This document shows positions 16,849-25,899 of a stretch of DNA of 64,000 bases, piece after piece. The first letter of the stretch is position 1; the number at the start of each line of letters is the position of its first letter. The position numbers and the translations under genes were made by a program. The notes under the pieces were generated by a model, which saw nothing but the letters and a program-made list of their open reading frames with translations, did no database searches and had not been told where the DNA came from. Origin of the DNA: Gemmatimonadaceae bacterium (lineage in GTDB: Bacteria > Gemmatimonadota > Gemmatimonadetes > Gemmatimonadales > Gemmatimonadaceae); assembly GCA_019637445.1 (NCBI GenBank), contig JAHBVS010000001.1, positions 1,647,586 through 1,711,585 on the forward strand. Reading direction: 5' to 3'.

Positions 16849-17436
16849 ATGCGAGTGTTGATGCGAACGGCTTCGCGCCTGTTGGGCGGCGCACTGGCGC
16901 TGACTGTGGGCTTGGCGTCCTGCGGCGAGCCGCAGCGCGGCGTGCGCATCCAGGATCCCGAGCCGGCGGCGCCGTTGCAGTTCACGGCGTTCGATGGCAC
17001 GGCGTTCGATCTCTCCGCCGAACGCGGCAAGGTCGTGCTGCTCTACTTCGGGTACACGCACTGTCCGGACGTCTGTCCGACGACGATGAGCGACTGGGCG
17101 CGGGCCAAGCGTGCCTTGGGCGAACGGGCGGCAAACGTGCGATTTGTGTTCGTGAGCGTCGACCCGGATCGCGACACGCCGGAGTTGGCGCTCAAGTACG
17201 CTCGCCAGTTTGACTCGACGTTCGTCGGTTGGGCGCCGGACACCGAAGGGCTCGAGGCGCTCAAGCGCTCGTGGAGTATCGCTGCGTATCCCGAGGGGGA
17301 CACGCGGGAACGGGACTACACCGTGGCACACCCGGCACACACCTACGTGGTGGACCGCCAGGGCCGGCTACGGGTGCTCTATGAACCGGGGGTTCGTGGT
17401 GAGGAACTGGCAGAGGATCTGCGCCGCCTGCTCTAG
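16849..17436 (+). CDS. SCO1/SenC copper chaperone lipoprotein
   Basis: This 195-residue thioredoxin-fold protein inserts copper into the CuA centre of cytochrome oxidase in the family. A lipobox LASC (Cys25) suggests a membrane-anchored periplasmic lipoprotein. The metal/redox residues are present: Cys72 and Cys76 in HCPDVCP, and the distal His161 (VAHPAHTYVVD). Length and domain are normal. It starts on the base after the DUF1295 stop codon and its 3' end overlaps the PCuAC gene. Confidence 0.92.
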   Translation: MRVLMRTASRLLGGALALTVGLASCGEPQRGVRIQDPEPAAPLQFTAFDGTAFDLSAERGKVVLLYFGYTHCPDVCPTTMSDWARAKRALGERAANVRFVFVSVDPDRDTPELALKYARQFDSTFVGWAPDTEGLEALKRSWSIAAYPEGDTRERDYTVAHPAHTYVVDRQGRLRVLYEPGVRGEELAEDLRRLL

Positions 17437-17842
17437 CGCGGTGCTGATGGCCTGCGGCGCGGAGCGCGCGGCGGTGCCGACATCGGAGCTGAGTGTGTGG
17501 GAGGCCTGGGCGCGGGCGGCCGACAGCGGCGCGAACGCCGCCGTCTACTTCACGCTGGGGAATGCCGGCTCGGTGGCCGATACTCTGAAGGGAGTGGCCA
17601 GCGAGGCCGCCGAGCTGACGCAGATGCACATCTCGATGCAGCACAACCGGACGATGCACATGTCGGAGGTCACCGCCTTGCCGGTGCCGGCGGACGACAG
17701 CGTGCAGTTCAAGCCGTTAGGCGCGCACGTGATGCTGACGCGGCTGCGCCGACCGCTGGTGGCCGGCGACACGGTGGTGACGACGCTCACGTTCGTCTCG
17801 GGCCAGACGGTCCAGGTGCGGGCCGGTGTCCGGCGGCCGTAG
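17381..17842 (+). CDS. PCuAC-type copper chaperone lipoprotein
   Basis: This is a periplasmic Cu(I)-binding chaperone of the PCu(A)C family, which supplies copper to SCO1 or the oxidase. The ligand motif H-M...M...H-x-M is seen in TQMHISMQHNRTMHMSEV and LGAHVMLTRL. The ATG at 17381 gives 153 residues with a lipobox LMAC (Cys25). It overlaps the end of the SCO1 gene by 56 bp; a later GTG near 17396 is an alternative start. The overlap supports coupled expression of the two chaperones. Confidence 0.85.
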   Translation: MNRGFVVRNWQRICAACSSAVLMACGAERAAVPTSELSVWEAWARAADSGANAAVYFTLGNAGSVADTLKGVASEAAELTQMHISMQHNRTMHMSEVTALPVPADDSVQFKPLGAHVMLTRLRRPLVAGDTVVTTLTFVSGQTVQVRAGVRRP

Positions 17843-18161
17843 CCTCGCGGTGGGACTGGTCGTCCTTGTCACGGGGGCGCTCGCCTACTGGATGTGGCCC
17901 AGGCCGTCGGTGGTGATCGAGATCGCACCTGGGGGCGTGGCGACGGTGGCTGGGCGCGCCCTGCCGGAAACGTTGTATGTGCAGGCCCGTGGTCGCAGTA
18001 CCGTGGTGCGTGTGGTGAACCGTGATTCCCTGCGGCACCAACTCGCGCTGTTCGGGGCGGCGGCCGGTGAGACGCGGGACTTCACGATTGCGTATCCTGG
18101 CACCTACGGGGGTACCTGTTCCGCACACCCCAGCGGCAATCTCGTTTACGTGGTGCAATGA
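17826..18161 (+). CDS. Cupredoxin-like small membrane-anchored protein
   Basis: This 111-residue protein has one N-terminal membrane anchor (LAVGLVVLVTGALAYWMW) and a periplasmic domain with a cupredoxin-like end. His71 (LRHQL), Cys98 and His101 (GTCSAHPSGNL) match three type I copper ligands. The usual axial Met after the second His is missing (Asn/Leu instead), so it may bind copper differently or not at all. The GTG start overlaps PCuAC by 17 bp and its stop overlaps the next ATG (atga), so it belongs to the same unit. Confidence 0.75.
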   Translation: MSGGRSLAVGLVVLVTGALAYWMWPRPSVVIEIAPGGVATVAGRALPETLYVQARGRSTVVRVVNRDSLRHQLALFGAAAGETRDFTIAYPGTYGGTCSAHPSGNLVYVVQ

Positions 18162-19759
18162 TCCGTTCGTTCTTCCGTTCGACAATCCTGGCGCTCGCGG
18201 CACTTGCTGCGGGATCGCCGCTATTGGCGCAGCCGACGTCCGGTGGCGCCGCCGCATCAACGCCGCCTGCCGCCGGCACGGTCGTGCGACCGCTTGCCTC
18301 CGGCGCTTCACCGGAGCCCTGCGCGCTGGATGACGTCTCGTGTTCGCCGCCACCACTGGCGCGCGAGTTTCGCGGCCTCTGGATCGCCTCTGTTGGGAAC
18401 ATCGATTGGCCCTCGCGGCCCGGGCTTCCCACGGACTCCGCGCAGCTGGAGCTGCGGCAACTGCTCGACAAGGCCAAGGCGACCGGACTGAACGCAGTGA
18501 TCCTGCAGGTGCGTCCGTCGGGTGACGCGCTGTACGCCTCGGAGTTGGAGCCTTGGAGCGAGTACCTCACCGGGCAGCAGGGCGTGGCCCCGCGCCCGTA
18601 CTGGGACCCGCTCAAGTTCGCAGTGGACGAGGCACACGCGCGTGGGCTCGAGTTGCACGCCTGGTTCAACCCCTATCGCGCCCGCCACACCTCGGCCAAG
18701 GGCGCGCTGTCGCCGAAGCACCTGGCCGTCGCGCGCCCGTCGTTGGTGCGCAACTACGGCCGCCAGCAGTGGATGGATCCGGGTGAGGTGGCGGTGCGTG
18801 CGCATACGGTGCGCGTGATTGTCGACGTCGTGAAGCGCTATGACATCGATGGCGTCCACATCGACGATTACTTCTATCCGTACAAGGAGCGCGATCGCAG
18901 CGGTCGCCTCGTCGACTTCCCAGATGCCTCCACGTTCCGGCGCTACTCGATGGGTGGTGGCACGCTCGCGCGCGACGACTGGCGCCGCGAGAACGTGAAT
19001 GCGTTGGTGAGCGAGCTGTACCGCAGCATCCACGCGGAGAAGCCGTGGGTGAAGTTCGGCGTGAGTCCGTTTGGGATCTGGCGACCGGGCTTCCCGGAGA
19101 CAGTGGTGGGCTTCGACGCCTACAACGAGCTCTATGCCGACGCGCGGAAGTGGCTGCACGAGGGTTGGCTCGACTACTTCTCGCCGCAGCTTTACTGGCC
19201 TGTGGCGCAGCGTGGGCAGGAATATCCGGTGCTGCTGCGCTGGTGGGCGGAGCAGAACGCCTTCGGCCGGCATCTCTGGCCAGGCAACTACACGAGCAAG
19301 GTGGGCGAGCAGTCGCGCACGGCCTGGCGCACGAGCGAGATCGAGGCGCAGATCCGGCTCACGCGCGCCGAGGCCGGTGCGAGCGGGAATGTGCACTTCT
19401 CGGCGAAGGCCTTCCTCGAGGATCGTGACTCGCTGGCCACGCGACTCGGTCGCCACGTGTACAGCGCACCGGCCTTGGTGCCGCCCTCGCCGTGGCTTGA
19501 TGTCGCGCCGCAGGGAGAGCCACAACTTGAGCTGCGTCGCAGCGGTACGCGCGTGACGCTCAAGGTCTCGCCCGCCGGGACGGAGTCGCCGCAGTTCTGG
19601 CTGGTGCAGACGCGGCGTCCCGACGGCTCCTGGCACAGCTCGTTGATGTCTGGCCGCGTGCGTGAGCTCTCCGTGCCGGCTGGCGCTGACCGTGTCGCGA
19701 TCCGTGCCGTGGACCGGGCGTCGGTTGAAGGGCCGATGATTGTGTTGCGGGTTCGATAA
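18158..19759 (+). CDS. GHL10-type (YngK-like) glycoside hydrolase
   Basis: The 533-residue secreted protein has a signal peptide (about 1-24), then a TIM-barrel domain of the GHL10/DUF187 family: LAREFRGLWIASVGNIDWPS, LNAVILQVRPSGDALY, ELHAWFNPYRARH, DGVHIDDYFYPY and KFGVSPFGIWRPG. A short C-terminal beta-domain follows. Relatives are putative glycosidases of surface polysaccharides; specificity is unknown. The ATG overlaps the previous stop codon, but its function looks unrelated to copper handling, so co-transcription may be incidental. Confidence 0.85.
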   Translation: MIRSFFRSTILALAALAAGSPLLAQPTSGGAAASTPPAAGTVVRPLASGASPEPCALDDVSCSPPPLAREFRGLWIASVGNIDWPSRPGLPTDSAQLELRQLLDKAKATGLNAVILQVRPSGDALYASELEPWSEYLTGQQGVAPRPYWDPLKFAVDEAHARGLELHAWFNPYRARHTSAKGALSPKHLAVARPSLVRNYGRQQWMDPGEVAVRAHTVRVIVDVVKRYDIDGVHIDDYFYPYKERDRSGRLVDFPDASTFRRYSMGGGTLARDDWRRENVNALVSELYRSIHAEKPWVKFGVSPFGIWRPGFPETVVGFDAYNELYADARKWLHEGWLDYFSPQLYWPVAQRGQEYPVLLRWWAEQNAFGRHLWPGNYTSKVGEQSRTAWRTSEIEAQIRLTRAEAGASGNVHFSAKAFLEDRDSLATRLGRHVYSAPALVPPSPWLDVAPQGEPQLELRRSGTRVTLKVSPAGTESPQFWLVQTRRPDGSWHSSLMSGRVRELSVPAGADRVAIRAVDRASVEGPMIVLRVR

Positions 19760-19772
19760 TCTTCGAACTGCT

Positions 19773-19979
19773 AACTGCTTTGCCACAGAGGCACAGAGAC
19801 ACAGAGGTGTCGGGACGCACATAAACCTCTGTGACTAGACCAACGGCAAACACTAGGGGGGCTCGGCGGACAGATCTGTCCGCCGAGCCCCCTTAGAAGT
19901 GTCGTTCAAGAAGACACAGAGCAGCAGGTACTACGCCACGAAATCCTCTGTGTCTCTGTGCCTCTGTGGCAAAGCAGTT
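19773..19979. repeat. 35-bp perfect inverted repeat of CTCTGTG type
   Basis: Left arm 19773-19807 and right arm 19945-19979 are perfect reverse complements over 35 nt, containing gccacagaggcacagagaca. They enclose 137 nt with a further palindrome (19853-19896). The element fills the spacer between two convergent genes, GHL10 and the VPS10-like protein. A related element occurs at 62885-62986, also between convergent genes. Confidence 0.9.
19853..19896. terminator. GC-rich palindrome nested in the inverted repeat
   Basis: The palindrome is centred on agatct, with uninterrupted arms 19857-19874 and 19875-19892. Pairing extends by a G-T wobble and three more pairs to 19853/19896. In RNA it gives a very stable hairpin and probably works as a bidirectional terminator, although neither side has a classical U-tract. 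Confidence 0.6.
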
Positions 19980-19983
19980 GTAG

Positions 19984-22900
19984 TTACTGCCTACGCAACC
20001 AGCGCTCGTACTCCTTCATCATCAGTTCGACTTCGAAGGGGAAGCCCGAGCCCTCGCCGCCGGTCATGCGCTCGACGCGCAGGGTCTGGCGGTGGGTCTG
20101 GCCATCGATCGTCGTGACGACCTGGTAATCACCGGCTTCGGCTGTGGGGATGCCGCCGCCGAAGAAGCGGCCGCCGCCACCCGTGACGCCGATGGCGCGC
20201 ATGATGCTGAACAGCTCGCCCTGGTCGATTCCCATGCCGGCACCGGCGCCGCCCGGGGGGCCACCCGCGCCACCAGGACCACGTCCACCAGCCGGACGCT
20301 GCGGCTGCACGGCCTGCTCGGCCGGGCGCTCCACCCAGCGCGGGGCCTGATTGCCACCGCCGAAGCCGCCGCCACCACCACCACCGCCGCCTCCAGCGAA
20401 GCCGAACGCGCGGGCCATCGCCTGCATGCCCTGCGCGCCGCCCTCGATGTTGCGACGGATCATATCGAGCGCCGGCTTCGGCACCTTGCCTTCCTTCTCG
20501 ATCGAGTCGAGCGCGGCCACCGTGCGGCGGGCGCCGAGGATCGAGTCGCGCAGCGCGGCACCCTTGAGCGCCGGACGCGGGGCGGGGCGACCGTTGAAGT
20601 TCCAGGTCACCTTGTGCAGGCCCACGCCACCCTGGCCCGTGAGCGTCTGCACCGTGTCGCCCATCGCGTCGAGGATGTGCAGGCGCACCGGGCCCACGCT
20701 CTTCGTCACGCGATAGTAGATGTCCGCGCCGTAGCCCGGGCTCGTGCCGGCGAACAGCGAGTTGCCGGTGGACTGGCCCTCGACGCGGCGGTCGCCGAAC
20801 TGGTAGCCCGTGCGCGGCTTGAAGACGTGCGCGGCCACCGTCGTGCTGATGTCCTTCATCTGCTGCAACGGCGAGATGTCGACGATCCAGAAGGAGCGCC
20901 CGTGCGTCGCCGCCACCAGCTCGGCCTCGCGCGGATGGATGACGAGATCGTGCACCGGCACGTTCGGCAGGCCCGTCATGAACTTCTGCCAGGTCTTGCC
21001 GCGGTCGCCCGAGGCGTAGGCCCCGACGTCCGTGCCAACGAAGAGCAGGTCCTCGTTCTTCAGGTCCTCGCGCACGACGTGCACGAAGTCCGCGGCGCCG
21101 CGCGGCAGGCCGCCGGCGATGCTGCTGAAGCTGCGGCCACCGTCATTGGACACGAACACATACGGCGTGAAGTCGCCGCGGCGGTGGTTGTCATAGGTGA
21201 CGTAGAAGCGATCGACGTCGAAGTGCGAGGGCTCGATGCGCGACACGTAGCTGCCAGCCGGCACGCCCGTGATGCGGCTGGTGAGCTCCGTCCAGGAGCC
21301 ACCGTCGTTGGCCGTCATCCACACGCGGCCGTCGTCCGTGCCGGCGTAGAGCTGGCCCGGCTTGATCGGCGACTCATTGAGCGAGACGATGGTGCCGAAA
21401 GTCTCGGCGCCCGTGGCGTCCGTCGTGATGCCACCGGTGGTCTGCGTCGACACGCGAACCTTCATCGTGTCGGCGTAGGTGAGGTCGGGCGAGATCGGGA
21501 ACATCTCGTCACCGCGCTTCACGGACTTGAGCACGCGGTTGGCCGCCAGGTACATCACCGACTGGTTGTGCGGGGAGAGGAAGAACGGCGTGTTCCAGTT
21601 CCAGCGCAGCGAGAGGTCCACCGAGTCCTTCTTCTGCTGCGCGCGCAGCGCGTCGACCTGCCGGCGCATCGCCGCGTTCATGGGCCGCGTGGTGTCGCCG
21701 CGGATGACCATGATGCTGTCTTCCCACTTCATGTACTGCTCACGGTAGTCGGGCTTCTGCAGTCGGTTGGACTGCCCCGCCGACACGATGAAGCGCGCGA
21801 TGTTGCCGCCCTGCGAAGTGCCGTAGATGATGTCCGGGTTCGTCAGGTCCTGCGCCGTGCCGAAGCCGTCACCACCGTTGTAGGTGAACCACATCGCGTT
21901 GGTGATGTCGCCCTGGCGGCGGCGCGACGGGCCGCACCACGAGCCGTTGTCCTGCAGGCCACCGCAGACGTTGTACGGCACGGCCATGTCCACCGACACG
22001 TTGTACGGCTGGCCGATGGCGAAGGTGTTCGGGAACCAGTAGTTGCCACCGTTGTCGAAGGAGATGCCGATGCCGCCGTCGTTGCCCATGATGTGGCGGT
22101 TCGGGTCCTTCGGGTCGATCCACATCGCGTGGTGATCCACGTGGATGCCGATCGTGGCGTTGCGGGCATTCTTGCCGCCCTCATCCGACACCTTCACCGG
22201 CGTGGACGAGAACCACACGCGGTCGGGGTTGGTCGGGTGCACGCGCACCTGCGAGTAGTAGAACGGCCGGACGTTGTCCGTGGACGTGCGCTCCCAGGTC
22301 TTGCCGCCGTCCGCTGAACGATACAGGCCGCTCAGACGCTCGGTCGAGCCGGCAGCCGGCTCGGCCTCGACCATCGTGTACATCACGTCCGGGTTGGACG
22401 CCGAGATGGCGATTGAGATGCGGCCCTTCATCGTCTCGGGGAATCCGCCGCCCTTGACCTCGGTCCAGGTCTCGCCGCCGTCCGTGGACGTCCACAGCGC
22501 CGAGCCACGGCCGCCCGACTGCAGGTAGTACGGCTGGCGCAGCCGGTGGTAACTCGCGGCAAACAGGATGTTCGGGTTCCGCGGATTGATCGCGACGTCC
22601 ACAAAGCCAGTGGTGTCGTTGATGTACTTCTTGTTCTGCCAGGTCGCACCGCCGTCGGTGGTCTTGTAGAGACCGCGCTCGCGGTTCGTGCGCCAGGCCG
22701 CGCCCAGCGCCGCCACCCAGGCGACGTTCGGGTTGGTCGGGTGCACGACGATGCGTCCGACGTGCTCCGTCTCCTTGAGGCCCGAGAACTTCCAGGTGAG
22801 GCCGCCGTCGGTGGACTTGTAGACGCCGCCGCCCGGGGAGATGGAGTTGCGCGAGTTCGGCTCGCCGGTGCCGAGGTAGATGACGTTCGTGTCGCTCGGC

Positions 22901-23184
22901 GCGATGGCGAGGTCGCCCATCGAGGGCACGCCGTACTCGTCGAAGACCGGACGGAAGGTGACGCCGCCGTTGGTGGTCTTCCAGAGACCGCCGCCCGCCG
23001 CCGCGACGAAGAACGTCGCGCTGCCGGGGATGCCTTCGACGTCAGAGATGCGACCCGACATGTTGGCGGGGCCGATGTTGCGCCAGCGAAGACCGTCGAT
23101 CATCGACTGGTCGATCGTCTGGGCGTGGAGGGTCGCGGTGCCGGCGACGAAGCCGGCAGCGACCAGGAGCCTCAGGGAGCGCAT
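19984..23184 (-). CDS. Secreted VPS10/sortilin-type beta-propeller protein
   Basis: The 1066-residue exported protein has a signal peptide (MRSLRLLVAAGFVAGTATLHA) and a long series of BNR/Asp-box repeats, recognisable as ADGGKTWERT, SDGGETWTE, TDGGATWQN and similar, in the style of sortilin/VPS10 domains and xyloglucanase-like propellers. A Gly-rich linker (about residues 935-1000) precedes a short C-terminal domain. Such proteins are abundant in Gemmatimonadota and Bacteroidota, and their ligands are unknown. The ATG at 23184 starts the signal peptide; the upstream open frame would overlap the HPF region. Confidence 0.86.
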   Translation of the reverse strand: MRSLRLLVAAGFVAGTATLHAQTIDQSMIDGLRWRNIGPANMSGRISDVEGIPGSATFFVAAAGGGLWKTTNGGVTFRPVFDEYGVPSMGDLAIAPSDTNVIYLGTGEPNSRNSISPGGGVYKSTDGGLTWKFSGLKETEHVGRIVVHPTNPNVAWVAALGAAWRTNRERGLYKTTDGGATWQNKKYINDTTGFVDVAINPRNPNILFAASYHRLRQPYYLQSGGRGSALWTSTDGGETWTEVKGGGFPETMKGRISIAISASNPDVMYTMVEAEPAAGSTERLSGLYRSADGGKTWERTSTDNVRPFYYSQVRVHPTNPDRVWFSSTPVKVSDEGGKNARNATIGIHVDHHAMWIDPKDPNRHIMGNDGGIGISFDNGGNYWFPNTFAIGQPYNVSVDMAVPYNVCGGLQDNGSWCGPSRRRQGDITNAMWFTYNGGDGFGTAQDLTNPDIIYGTSQGGNIARFIVSAGQSNRLQKPDYREQYMKWEDSIMVIRGDTTRPMNAAMRRQVDALRAQQKKDSVDLSLRWNWNTPFFLSPHNQSVMYLAANRVLKSVKRGDEMFPISPDLTYADTMKVRVSTQTTGGITTDATGAETFGTIVSLNESPIKPGQLYAGTDDGRVWMTANDGGSWTELTSRITGVPAGSYVSRIEPSHFDVDRFYVTYDNHRRGDFTPYVFVSNDGGRSFSSIAGGLPRGAADFVHVVREDLKNEDLLFVGTDVGAYASGDRGKTWQKFMTGLPNVPVHDLVIHPREAELVAATHGRSFWIVDISPLQQMKDISTTVAAHVFKPRTGYQFGDRRVEGQSTGNSLFAGTSPGYGADIYYRVTKSVGPVRLHILDAMGDTVQTLTGQGGVGLHKVTWNFNGRPAPRPALKGAALRDSILGARRTVAALDSIEKEGKVPKPALDMIRRNIEGGAQGMQAMARAFGFAGGGGGGGGGGFGGGNQAPRWVERPAEQAVQPQRPAGGRGPGGAGGPPGGAGAGMGIDQGELFSIMRAIGVTGGGGRFFGGGIPTAEAGDYQVVTTIDGQTHRQTLRVERMTGGEGSGFPFEVELMMKEYERWLRRQ

Positions 23185-23356
23185 TTTCAGGATGGAGGAG
23201 GGAGGTGGGAGGAGGAAGGTGGCTATCGCCCCAAGATACGGGCTCCACTGGCGAGCCGTTGGGACTGTCAGGGTTTCGCCGGGCGGGGTGGTCTGACCCT
23301 GTACGCGTGGGCAGATTACTGGTCCTTCGACACCCGATTCACGACGGAGTTGGCCG

Positions 23357-23776
23357 ATGGCAGCACGTGGCTCCAGGCAGGCCCGGCGCGCCCCGATGGG
23401 GACCGCCTCGAACGCCAAGCACAAGACCGAACGGGGCCGCACGACGGCGCCCGAGACCCCGCTGGCCGTCCGCGCGCGTGGCGTCGAGGTGGACGACCAG
23501 CTGCGCGACTACATCGCCAAGCGCTGCGGCTTCAAGCTCGGCAAGTTCGCACCGCGCATCGAGCGCACCAGCGTACGGCTCGAGGACATCAGCGGTCCCA
23601 AGGGTGCGCCGGCCCGACGCTGCGCCATCAAGGCGACGCTGACCCGGCACGAGAGCGTGGTGGTCGAAGTCGTCGACTACGACCATCGTGCTGCGTTCGA
23701 TCACGCCATCGACGCCCTGGAGCGCGCCGTACGCCGCGCGCTCGAGCGCAGCAAGTCAAATTCGCGGCGCGCGTAG
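23357..23776 (+). CDS. HPF/RaiA-family ribosome-hibernation-like protein
   Basis: This 139-residue protein matches the short HPF/RaiA fold: LAVRARGVEVDDQLRDYIAKR, two central strands including CAIKATLTRHESVVVEVVD, then DHAIDALERAVRRALERSK. Such proteins bind the 30S A/P sites and stall ribosomes in stationary phase. It lacks the long C-terminal dimerisation domain of long HPF. An unusual basic N-terminal extension of about 35 residues precedes the domain; an internal ATG near residue 14 is an alternative start. Its end overlaps the convergent GH20 gene by 21 bp. Confidence 0.78.
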   Translation: MAARGSRQARRAPMGTASNAKHKTERGRTTAPETPLAVRARGVEVDDQLRDYIAKRCGFKLGKFAPRIERTSVRLEDISGPKGAPARRCAIKATLTRHESVVVEVVDYDHRAAFDHAIDALERAVRRALERSKSNSRRA

Positions 23777-25837
23777 CGTCGGGGGCAATCGGAACTCCTC
23801 GGGCGTCGGCAGCTTTCGCTCGCGCGTGAAGCGCCGACGCGCCGCATCCATCTGGTTGATGCGGCCCACCCAGGTGGCGATCTCCACGTCGTAGCGCGCC
23901 AGGTTGTTCTGCAGCCAGTAGGGCCGGTTCTCCTGGCGCCAGCTGCGTTCGAACAACTCGCGCGTGAGCACGTAGCCATCGCGCATGTCCTGCAGCTTGC
24001 CGTTGATGCCCGTGAACTCGGCGAGTTCCTTCCAGGTCACGGTGTCGAGCGACGCCAGCGCGTAGATACCCTGCGCGATCTCATCGGCGATCTGGAACTT
24101 CATTGCCAGCCAGTCCATGCGGCGCGCGCCGAGCTCCATCGCATCGATTGCTGCCTGTTCGCGGATGTGCCGCTGCGTCCGTGCGCGCGCGATCTGTACC
24201 AAGGCGCTCTCGGCGTGAATGCGCATCTGCGCGAGCTTCGGACGCAGGCGCACGGTCTCGATGGCGCCTTCCTCGGACCAGGGGTCCACGAAGAAGAGCC
24301 AGGTACCGGCGTCGATGGCGCGGTGCGCTTCCATTAGATGGCGCTGTGCGGCGTCGATCGCACCAAGCGTATCGCCGTGGAACACTGTGCCATACGCTGC
24401 CTGGAACTGCGGGATGCTGGCCTCGCCCGGTTGCCAGGCGGCGGCCGCGCCAAAGTAGATGCCGTACCACACCTGCTCGAAGATCGCGTCGCCGTCGTCG
24501 TCCCAGCTGGTGTTGATCATGCCGGTCGCACCGCCGCGTTGCCCGTCGCGCACGAAGCCTTGGATGTTCGAGAGCGCCGAAATGTTGTTCGGGTAGACGC
24601 GAAGCCAGGAGTTCACGCCGGGTGCGACCCAGGTCTCCATGCCGGCATCGCGGAAGGGCTTGAGGTAGCGGTCGAAGTTCGAGCGCGACCAGTAGTCCCA
24701 ACCCACCGCGATGAGATCCTTGGGCAGCCCCTTCACGAGGTCGGGGTGGTTCATCGCGATATCGCCCCAGAACAGGTAGCGCTTGCCGGGCACGCGCACC
24801 GTCTCGACGATCTGCTTGAGGTAGTCCACGTACACGGGGCCGATGCCGCGCGTGTCCACGTCCGGCTTGGTGCGGCCCTTGCCGAGTTCGAAGGTCTCGT
24901 CCGCGCCGAGGTGCACGAAGGGCGACGGGAACATCGAGTCGATCTCGGCGAAGACACCCTTGGTGAAGGCCAGCGTGCCCGGCTGGCCGGGTGCGAGGAC
25001 GTGGCCGTGCGGCGTCTCCGACAGATCGGCGTAGAGCTCGAGCTTGAGCGCGTGGTGCAGGTGGCCGAAGGTCTGCTGGTGCGGGATGATCGTGATGTGG
25101 TACTGCTTGGCGTAGGCGACGAGCGCGCGCACGTCCTCGCGCGACATCGCGCCGCCCGGCGGGGCAATGACCGGCTGTGAGGCGTAGGCCAGCGTATGCT
25201 CGAACTGCAGCGTGAACGTGTTGAGCTTCACGGCCGCGAGGCGTCGCACCTGGCTCTTCTGGTACTCGAGCGTGGGCAGCGGTCCGCGCGAGACATCGTC
25301 CTGCGCGCCGCGCCAGCGCATGGCGGGCCAGTCGCGGATGGTAACGGGGTGCAGTTGCGTGCGGTCGCCGGCGCCGGTGAAGAGCTGCTTGAGCGTCTGC
25401 AGCCCGTAGAAGATGCCGGTGGCGTTGTCGGCGATGACCGTGGCGCCGTCGGTGCTGGCGAGGAGGATGTAGCCCTCGTCGTGCATCGCGCGGTCAAAGC
25501 GCAGGCGTTCGCGCTCGAGGATCTGGCGGGCGGCGTCGGACTCGCGGCGGAGCAGCGTGACGTGCCAGCCGCGGCTGTTCGAGGTGACAGCGGCGCTCAA
25601 GCCTCGCGCACGCATCGACTCGGCGAACTCGCCGGCGGCCCAGCGGTCCTGTTCGTCGGCGCCGGGCGCGATGGTGATCTCGGCGCGGAAGAGCGCGGCC
25701 GGTGCGGACCGGACCAGCTCGCGCGGGGCGGGGATGAGACGCGGGCCGTTCGTGGCCTGGGCGGCGAGCGGCGCGGCGGCACTGGCGGCCAACGCTGCGG
25801 CCGCGGCGGAGACGAGGGCAACCAGACGGAGGCGCAT
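23756..25837 (-). CDS. GH20-family beta-N-acetylhexosaminidase
   Basis: The 693-residue secreted glycosidase has a signal peptide (about 1-27), an N-terminal GH20b-like alpha/beta domain (LIPAPRELVRS ... GWHVTLLRR) and a GH20 TIM barrel starting near IRDWPAMRWRGAQDDVSRGP. The catalytic Asp-Glu pair is Asp313-Glu314 in HLGADETFEL. A helical C-terminal region of about 180 residues follows. It would release GlcNAc-type residues from chitin, peptidoglycan or glycans. ATG at 25837. Confidence 0.85.
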   Translation of the reverse strand: MRLRLVALVSAAAAALAASAAAPLAAQATNGPRLIPAPRELVRSAPAALFRAEITIAPGADEQDRWAAGEFAESMRARGLSAAVTSNSRGWHVTLLRRESDAARQILERERLRFDRAMHDEGYILLASTDGATVIADNATGIFYGLQTLKQLFTGAGDRTQLHPVTIRDWPAMRWRGAQDDVSRGPLPTLEYQKSQVRRLAAVKLNTFTLQFEHTLAYASQPVIAPPGGAMSREDVRALVAYAKQYHITIIPHQQTFGHLHHALKLELYADLSETPHGHVLAPGQPGTLAFTKGVFAEIDSMFPSPFVHLGADETFELGKGRTKPDVDTRGIGPVYVDYLKQIVETVRVPGKRYLFWGDIAMNHPDLVKGLPKDLIAVGWDYWSRSNFDRYLKPFRDAGMETWVAPGVNSWLRVYPNNISALSNIQGFVRDGQRGGATGMINTSWDDDGDAIFEQVWYGIYFGAAAAWQPGEASIPQFQAAYGTVFHGDTLGAIDAAQRHLMEAHRAIDAGTWLFFVDPWSEEGAIETVRLRPKLAQMRIHAESALVQIARARTQRHIREQAAIDAMELGARRMDWLAMKFQIADEIAQGIYALASLDTVTWKELAEFTGINGKLQDMRDGYVLTRELFERSWRQENRPYWLQNNLARYDVEIATWVGRINQMDAARRRFTRERKLPTPEEFRLPPTLRAPRI

Positions 25838-25899
25838 CGCCAGAATCTAATGATTGCGAGAGGGCGGCGAAGCCGCGGACGCCAGGCTAGCTTCGGGGC

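Noticed and set aside
19773-19979. Repeat units taken for a CRISPR array
   Set aside because: There are only two inverted arms with a palindrome between, no regular direct repeats with unique spacers and no cas genes.
20092-22317. Plus-strand open frame of 741 codons
   Set aside because: It is antisense to the VPS10-like gene and shows no domain.
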